A stretch of 64,000 nucleotides of DNA, from contig NZ_WOWO01000004.1 of assembly GCF_009831455.1 (NCBI RefSeq), positions 434,001 to 498,000 on the forward strand, given 5' to 3'. The notes beneath the pieces are model-generated. The model did no database searches. It had not been told where the DNA came from and worked only from the letters and a program-made list of their open reading frames with translations. The position numbers and the translations under genes are program-made. The stretch is from Salinirussus salinus (GTDB lineage: Archaea; Halobacteriota; Halobacteria; Halobacteriales; Haloarculaceae). Positions 60,416 to 64,000 of the stretch are shown piece by piece; within the stretch, counting starts at the first letter, position 1, and each line of letters opens with the position of its first letter.

Positions 60416-61267
60416 ATGATTTTGAGTAACGGACTCGCCGACCTCCACACCCACACCGTCGCCTCCGACGGGACCAGCACCGTCGCCGAGCGCGTCGAGC
60501 AGGCACGCGACCGCGACCTCCCCGTCATCGCCATCACAGACCACGACTGCATCGCCGACAGCCTCACCGACCGCGTCACCCACCACGACGACGTCACCGT
60601 CATCACCGGCGTGGAGGTCCGGGCCGACCTCGACGGCGAGAAGGTCGAGTTGCTGGGCTACTTCGTCGACCCCGACACCCCCGCCCTCAAGAAAGTCCTC
60701 GTGCGGGCACGCGAGTACCGCACCGAGCGCAACCGCACGCTCGCCGCCCGGCTCACAGAACTCACTGACCACCGCTTCGACTACGAGCAACTCGCCGACT
60801 CGGCGCCGGGGATGCTCGGTCGCCCGCACTTCGCCCAGCGGCTCATCGCCGAGGGCGTCGTCGACTCCGTCGGGGGGGCCTTCGAGGAGTATCTCGGAGC
60901 CGAGGGGAAGGCGTACGTCCCGATGGAGCGGGTGTCCCACGAGCGGATCATCGAAGCGCTCCACGACGCCGGCGGGCTCGTCTCGCTGGCGCACCCCGGC
61001 CGGATGAACGGCCTCGACGTCCCGGCGGCGCTCACCCCGCTCACGGAGGCCGGTCTCGACGCCCTCGAGGTCCGGTATCCCTACGGGCCCGACCCCGCAC
61101 TCACCGTCGACGAGGCGGCCAACCTGGCCGACGAGCACGGCCTGCTCCACACGGGTGGGTCGGACTGTCACGGGCCCGGGTCCGGGAAGTTCCGGATCGG
61201 GGACGTGCGGCTCCCGCGCGCGGAGCTGGAGGCGCTCGTCGAGGCTGCCGGTGTCGAACTCCACTGA
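60416..61267 (+). CDS. PHP-domain metal-dependent phosphoesterase
   Basis: 283 aa. All PHP motifs: LADLHTHTVASDG, AITDHDCIAD, GVEVRADLDG, SLAHPGR and GGSDCHGPGS, with the three-metal site. TrpH-like enzymes hydrolyse 3',5'-nucleoside bisphosphates or short oligos. It has host-like GC, unlike the divergent AlkP-like gene beside it (120 bp shared gap), and so marks the right edge of the low-GC surface cluster. Start MILSNGLADLHTH at 60416. Confidence 0.92.
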   Translation: MILSNGLADLHTHTVASDGTSTVAERVEQARDRDLPVIAITDHDCIADSLTDRVTHHDDVTVITGVEVRADLDGEKVELLGYFVDPDTPALKKVLVRAREYRTERNRTLAARLTELTDHRFDYEQLADSAPGMLGRPHFAQRLIAEGVVDSVGGAFEEYLGAEGKAYVPMERVSHERIIEALHDAGGLVSLAHPGRMNGLDVPAALTPLTEAGLDALEVRYPYGPDPALTVDEAANLADEHGLLHTGGSDCHGPGSGKFRIGDVRLPRAELEALVEAAGVELH

Positions 61268-61374
61268 CTGGTCGTCCGTCCACCTGCCGACTCAGGTCGG
61301 GCGCCGGGCGTAGCGGTTCCCGGACGCTAGACCCAAGTGGGGACCCGCCGTAGGGTCCGTCAGAGGCACACCAC

Positions 61375-61794
61375 ATGGAGATTTCCGACCGACTGCTCTG
61401 TCTGTTCTCCGGTCACGTAGAGGAACGAGAGGATTCGTACGTCGTCGAGGTCCCCGAGCGGGAACTCGACGTGGGAGCGCTCAGCGAGGGGGGCACCTAC
61501 CGGGTGGCGCTTCTGTCAGACGGCTCGTCTCCCGACCCGTCAACGGCGGACACCGCTACCGGTCCGGGCGGGGACCGCCACGAACCGGAGCCGCCTGTCG
61601 ACGAGGGCGACCGACGGGAGGTCGAGATCGACGCCATCGGCGACCAGGGTGACGGCATCACTCGCGTCGAGCGCGGCTTCGTCGTCGTCGTTCCCGAGAC
61701 CGACCAGGGCGAGCGCGTGACCATCGAGATCACCGACGTCCGACAGAACGTCGCCTTCGCCGACGTCGTCGAACGGCACGACCACTTCGGGTAG
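61375..61794 (+). CDS. TRAM-domain protein
   Basis: 139 aa. The N-terminal ~45 residues are family-specific (LLCLFSGHVEEREDSYVVEV), then an acidic linker and a C-terminal TRAM domain: REVEIDAIGDQGDGITRV, RGFVVVVPETDQGERV and ITDVRQNVAFADVV. TRAM domains bind RNA; small stand-alone ones in archaea may act as RNA chaperones. The start at 61375 is the first ATG of the frame. Confidence 0.92.
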   Translation: MEISDRLLCLFSGHVEEREDSYVVEVPERELDVGALSEGGTYRVALLSDGSSPDPSTADTATGPGGDRHEPEPPVDEGDRREVEIDAIGDQGDGITRVERGFVVVVPETDQGERVTIEITDVRQNVAFADVVERHDHFG

Positions 61795-61927
61795 GACTGC
61801 AGTCGCCGTGGAGTCCGAGGCGGGGGCCACAGTCACGGCTCTCTGGCGCCCCGCGCCCGTCCGACGGCCGCCCCACTCTGGCGCCCCGCATCTGGTCGGC
61901 AGCCGCGCCGCCGAGAAGGCTCCTGTA

Positions 61928-62779
61928 CTACCGCGAGTTTGCTGTGGCCTCGACGATGCCGACTTCCGAGAGCGGCCCCTCTGGCCCGGTCGGCCATCCG
62001 ACCTCACGGCCCTCCCACGAGACCCGGGCGTCGAGTCCGAACCGCTCGGCCGACTGCTCGACGTCCGTCGTCCCGAGCAGCAGGCCACAGGGCGAGGGGC
62101 CGAACCGCTCGAGCCGGTCGGCGAGCCCCGACCCCGCCGCCGGCTCGGCCAGGACCGGTGGAGCGCCGGGGAACCGGACCAGCGTCGCCTCGAACGGTTC
62201 GCCTGCCTCCCGGACCGGCTCGGGCAGGTCGGGAAACGCCCGGCGGAACTGCTCGGCCACGCGGTCGGCGTCGGGGACGCCGAGGACGACCCGCTCGATG
62301 CCGGTCAGTTCGCTCTCGGCCGCCGCAGGGGTCGGCGAGACGCGCCACTCCCGGGGCGTCTCGTCGGCGATGAGAAACGGCAGCGTCGCCCCCGGCTCGC
62401 CCTCGCCCAGCATCGCGAGTTCCCACGCCAGCTCGACCCCGTCGGGGCGCTCGCGGGCCATCGGTTCGGGTCCGTCGACAGCGATGCCGGCGTCGCGGAG
62501 CCGGGTTGCCTCCGCTGGGAGGTCTCCGGCCCGGACCGCCCACGCGCAGGGGCCGCCGTCGTTGCGGATGTGCGCGTCCCACAGCGGCGACTCGACGTCC
62601 GGCTCGGCGGTCGAGATGCACTCGACGTACGACCCGTCCGGGAAGCCAAGCAGGGACATCTCCGTGACGCCGTTCGAGTGCATCCCGCCGTACTCCGTCG
62701 GCAAGCCGACCGCGGCGAAGGCGTCCTCGAGCCGGTCGAGCGAACTCGCCGCCAGGGTCGCGTGGTCGATCCGAAGCAT
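61928..62779 (-). CDS. VOC/glyoxalase-like protein
   Basis: 283 aa from MLRIDHATLAASSLDRLEDA. Two glyoxalase-type beta-alpha-beta-beta-beta modules (about residues 1-115 and 160-275): GMHSNGVTEMSLLGFPDGSY and VVLGVPDADRVAEQF. The His and Glu metal ligands of VOC enzymes are present near H6 and the SYVE segment. Matches the PF13468 glyoxalase-like type. Substrate unknown. The upstream frame to 62857 crosses the promoter and is not family sequence. Confidence 0.87.
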   Translation of the reverse strand: MLRIDHATLAASSLDRLEDAFAAVGLPTEYGGMHSNGVTEMSLLGFPDGSYVECISTAEPDVESPLWDAHIRNDGGPCAWAVRAGDLPAEATRLRDAGIAVDGPEPMARERPDGVELAWELAMLGEGEPGATLPFLIADETPREWRVSPTPAAAESELTGIERVVLGVPDADRVAEQFRRAFPDLPEPVREAGEPFEATLVRFPGAPPVLAEPAAGSGLADRLERFGPSPCGLLLGTTDVEQSAERFGLDARVSWEGREVGWPTGPEGPLSEVGIVEATANSR

Positions 62780-62894
62780 GCTCCTGCTCACGTCTGGCCG
62801 TCCGACGGCAATACCTGTTTGGACGGTCGGCCAGCGGGGCGCACCCTTGGTATACAAGCCGGTACTTTGAGGCCCCCGACGCTCCTTCTCCCCG

Positions 62895-63077
62895 CTACCT
62901 CACCCCGAGGGCTCCTGGACCGTACTCCCGCGGGATGGGGTACGGAAGGGGGGCTTTCGGTCGCGGACACTGCTGATACAGCTCATCGATGTAGTCACCG
63001 CAGAAGTCGCAGATGGAGCGCTCTTGAGATTTTGAAGAACTCACGCTGTACACCCCGTTTTCGGTTGAAAGTTGCAA
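62895..63077 (-). CDS. Possible small zinc-finger-like protein (weak)
   Basis: 60 aa from a TTG at 63077: MQLSTENGVYSVSSSKSQER, then CDFCGDYIDELYQQCP and a Pro-rich tail. A CxxC plus a third Cys suggest half a zinc site. A TATA-like TATTTATAC lies on this strand at 63092-63100, about 20 bp upstream, which gives weak support. The frame may also be a decayed remnant of an integrated element, since it lies next to a duplicated tRNA end. Confidence 0.3.
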   Translation of the reverse strand: MQLSTENGVYSVSSSKSQERSICDFCGDYIDELYQQCPRPKAPLPYPIPREYGPGALGVR

Positions 63078-63106
63078 CTAATCCCGGAAAAAGTATAAAT
63101 ATGTAG

Positions 63107-63121
63107 TGGGCCGGCGCAGAT
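63107..63121. repeat. Duplicate of the tRNA-Pro 3' end (att-like)
   Basis: TGGGCCGGCGCAGAT is identical to 63237-63251, the 3' end of the tRNA-Pro gene, and the match continues as ATCGAAC against TCGAAC with one inserted base. The copy lies 116 bp beyond the tRNA's 3' end, as an attachment-site duplication left by an integrase would. Confidence 0.55.
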
Positions 63122-63200
63122 ATCGAACCGGAGCAAGACGGTCGCTCGCTCCGCTCGCGCTACGTCTTGCAGGGTCCGAATCTGCGCGGCGTCGCGCACA

Positions 63201-63226
63201 CGCGGCGCTCGCCAGTGAGCGCCGCG
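63201..63226 (-). terminator. Stem-loop downstream of tRNA-Pro
   Basis: CGCGGCGCTC-GCCAGT-GAGCGCCGCG, a 10-bp perfect stem that begins 11 bases after the tRNA 3' end (minus strand). Could end the tRNA transcript or be part of integration debris. Confidence 0.4.
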
Positions 63227-63236
63227 AGAAGCTTGA

Positions 63237-63309
63237 TGGGCCGGCGCAGATTCGAACTGCGGTTACGGCCACCCGAAGGCCGAAGGATACCAAGCTACCC
63301 CACCGGCCC
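63237..63309 (-). tRNA. tRNA-Pro (anticodon CGG)
   Basis: 73 nt. Acceptor GGGCCGG pairs with CCGGCCC plus discriminator A; D-arm GGGGTAGCTTGGTATCC; anticodon stem CGGCC/GGCCG with loop TTCGGGT giving anticodon CGG (reads CCG); T-arm CGCAG-TTCGAAT-CTGCG. No intron in the anticodon loop. CCA is not encoded. The 3' end is duplicated 116 bp downstream. Confidence 0.93.
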
Positions 63310-63401
63310 GCAACAGCACACGGAGGCAGTCGTGGCCGAAAGGTAAGCCTTCCGGAACGCCCGAACGCCGGCTTCATTGCGGGCCCGCGACAGGGTGTCG
63401 T

Positions 63402-63866
63402 ATGGACGTTCAGGACGCTCACATCCCCGAACCGGACTTCGCCACCTGTCTCCGGCACATGCCACAACCGTGTGTCGACCTCGTCGTGGCGTACGACGGC
63501 GGCGTACTGCTGGCCCGCCGGCAGAACGAGCCCGCGAAGGGTCGGCTCTTCTGGCCCGGCGGCCGCCTCTACAAGGGCGAACGGCTCGACGACGCTCCCC
63601 GGCGAATCGCCCGCGAGGAACTCGGTCTCGAGGTTCGCGTCGCCGAGCGACTCGGCGTGAGCGAGCACTTCTGGGAGGAGACGTCGGTCGCGGGGGTCGA
63701 GAGCCGACACACGATCCCGGTCGTCTACCGGGTGGTCCCAGAGCCTGCCGACCAGCCGGTCGAACTCGACGCTCAGCACGGCGAGTACGAGGTCCTCCGG
63801 GAGCCACGCGAGGACCTCCACGAGTACGTCCGCGAGTACCTCGACCGCTTCGAGTTGCTTCAGTAA
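63402..63866 (+). CDS. Nudix hydrolase, GDP-mannose mannosyl hydrolase-like
   Basis: 154 aa. The Nudix box is the shortened form seen in GDP-mannose mannosyl hydrolases: WPGGRLYKGERLDDAPRRIA then REELGLE, lacking the usual second Glu pair; the FWEETSVAGVESRH segment follows. Gmm releases mannose from GDP-mannose by attack on the sugar carbon. It may tune GDP-mannose for surface glycan synthesis. The ATG at 63402 is about 90 bp after the tRNA on the other strand. Ends 7 bases into the next gene. Confidence 0.87.
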   Translation: MDVQDAHIPEPDFATCLRHMPQPCVDLVVAYDGGVLLARRQNEPAKGRLFWPGGRLYKGERLDDAPRRIAREELGLEVRVAERLGVSEHFWEETSVAGVESRHTIPVVYRVVPEPADQPVELDAQHGEYEVLREPREDLHEYVREYLDRFELLQ

Positions 63867-64000
63867 CGGTCGGTGTCGAACCCCTCGGTGTCGACCCAGC
63901 TGTGTGCCAGCACGGTCGCGTGGTCGGCGTGTAGCGGGTGTGGCCCGAGGCTGATACGGTGGTCGGCGACGGCCTCGAGGAGCTCTCGCTCTTCCTCGGT
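63860..64000 (-). CDS. Partial conserved protein, C-terminal part only
   Basis: The frame is open to the right edge, so the N-terminus is outside. The visible 46 residues read TEEERELLEAVADHRISLGP and end EGFDTDRY. They look host-like (acidic, no hydrophobic helix), but I do not recognise a family. The stop overlaps the convergent Nudix gene by seven bases. Confidence 0.6.
   Translation of the reverse strand, partial: TEEERELLEAVADHRISLGPHPLHADHATVLAHSWVDTEGFDTDRY

Larger units (their letters stand above)
62780..63236. other. Gap beside tRNA-Pro with possible integration remnants
   Basis: 457 bp in which only the weak 62895 frame is seen. It contains a copy of the tRNA-Pro 3' end (63107-63121), an inverted repeat GCAAGACG/CGTCTTGC (63133-63170) and a 10-bp perfect hairpin (63201-63226), all consistent with debris of a past tRNA-targeted integration. 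Confidence 0.4.

Noticed and set aside
60296-61264. Upstream extension of the second AlkP-like frame
   Set aside because: It runs antisense to the PHP gene and lacks family sequence; the ATG at 60295 starts the known LLLILDSVRA motif.

Overview
The window is a chromosomal segment of a halophilic archaeon (class Halobacteria). The evidence is high G+C with strong third-position GC, very acidic proteins, TATA-box promoters placed about 27 bp before leaderless starts, a PGF-CTERM S-layer glycoprotein with archaeosortase, archaeosine-modification genes, a SAMP2-type ubiquitin-like protein, an archaeal RFC small subunit, NucS and many lineage-specific small zinc-ribbon proteins. I cannot fix the genus from sequence alone.

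Layout. 0-10 kb: end of a PGF-CTERM surface protein, thiD/thiN fusion, an ABC exporter, a universal stress protein, a phosphohexomutase, SDR and zinc alcohol dehydrogenases, and several small haloarchaeal proteins. 10-25 kb: nucS facing mutS, a VapBC module, rpiA, a GMC oxidoreductase, a histone-fold protein, a second phosphohexomutase, a SAMP2-like protein, rfcS, alaS and a hydrolase, then a hairpin-dense non-coding island. 25-35 kb: purC, a DUF1102 / signal peptidase / DUF5305 surface cluster with a divergent membrane winged-helix regulator, purU, purS-purQ and a Nat-type ABC exporter. 35-40 kb: the archaeosine genes tgtA-arcS and raSEA, with a second VapBC module wedged between them. 40-50.4 kb: an accessory-looking zone in which at least four toxin-antitoxin-like pairs and one novel candidate pair surround the S-layer gene, together with a small inverted-repeat element and a second hairpin-dense island. 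50.5-61 kb: archaeosortase A, an HTTM membrane protein, a Nudix hydrolase, and a lower-GC surface-glycan cluster (flippase, two glycosyltransferases, two AlkP/sulfatase-superfamily proteins) ending in a PHP phosphoesterase. 61-64 kb: TRAM protein, VOC protein, tRNA-Pro(CGG) with a duplicated 3' end beside it, and a GDP-mannose-type Nudix hydrolase.

How it fits together. The right half is a cell-surface neighbourhood: an S-layer precursor, the enzyme that processes its C-terminus, and a glycan export/assembly cluster, interleaved with addiction modules. The left half is mostly housekeeping (cofactor, purine, tRNA and DNA-repair genes) with short accessory insertions. The points most worth following up are the toxin-antitoxin crowding around the S-layer gene, the UPF0175/DUF7718 pair, the two related hairpin-dense islands, the SipW/DUF1102 cluster, the AT-rich tract at the rfcS Walker A site, and the lysine-free SAMP.
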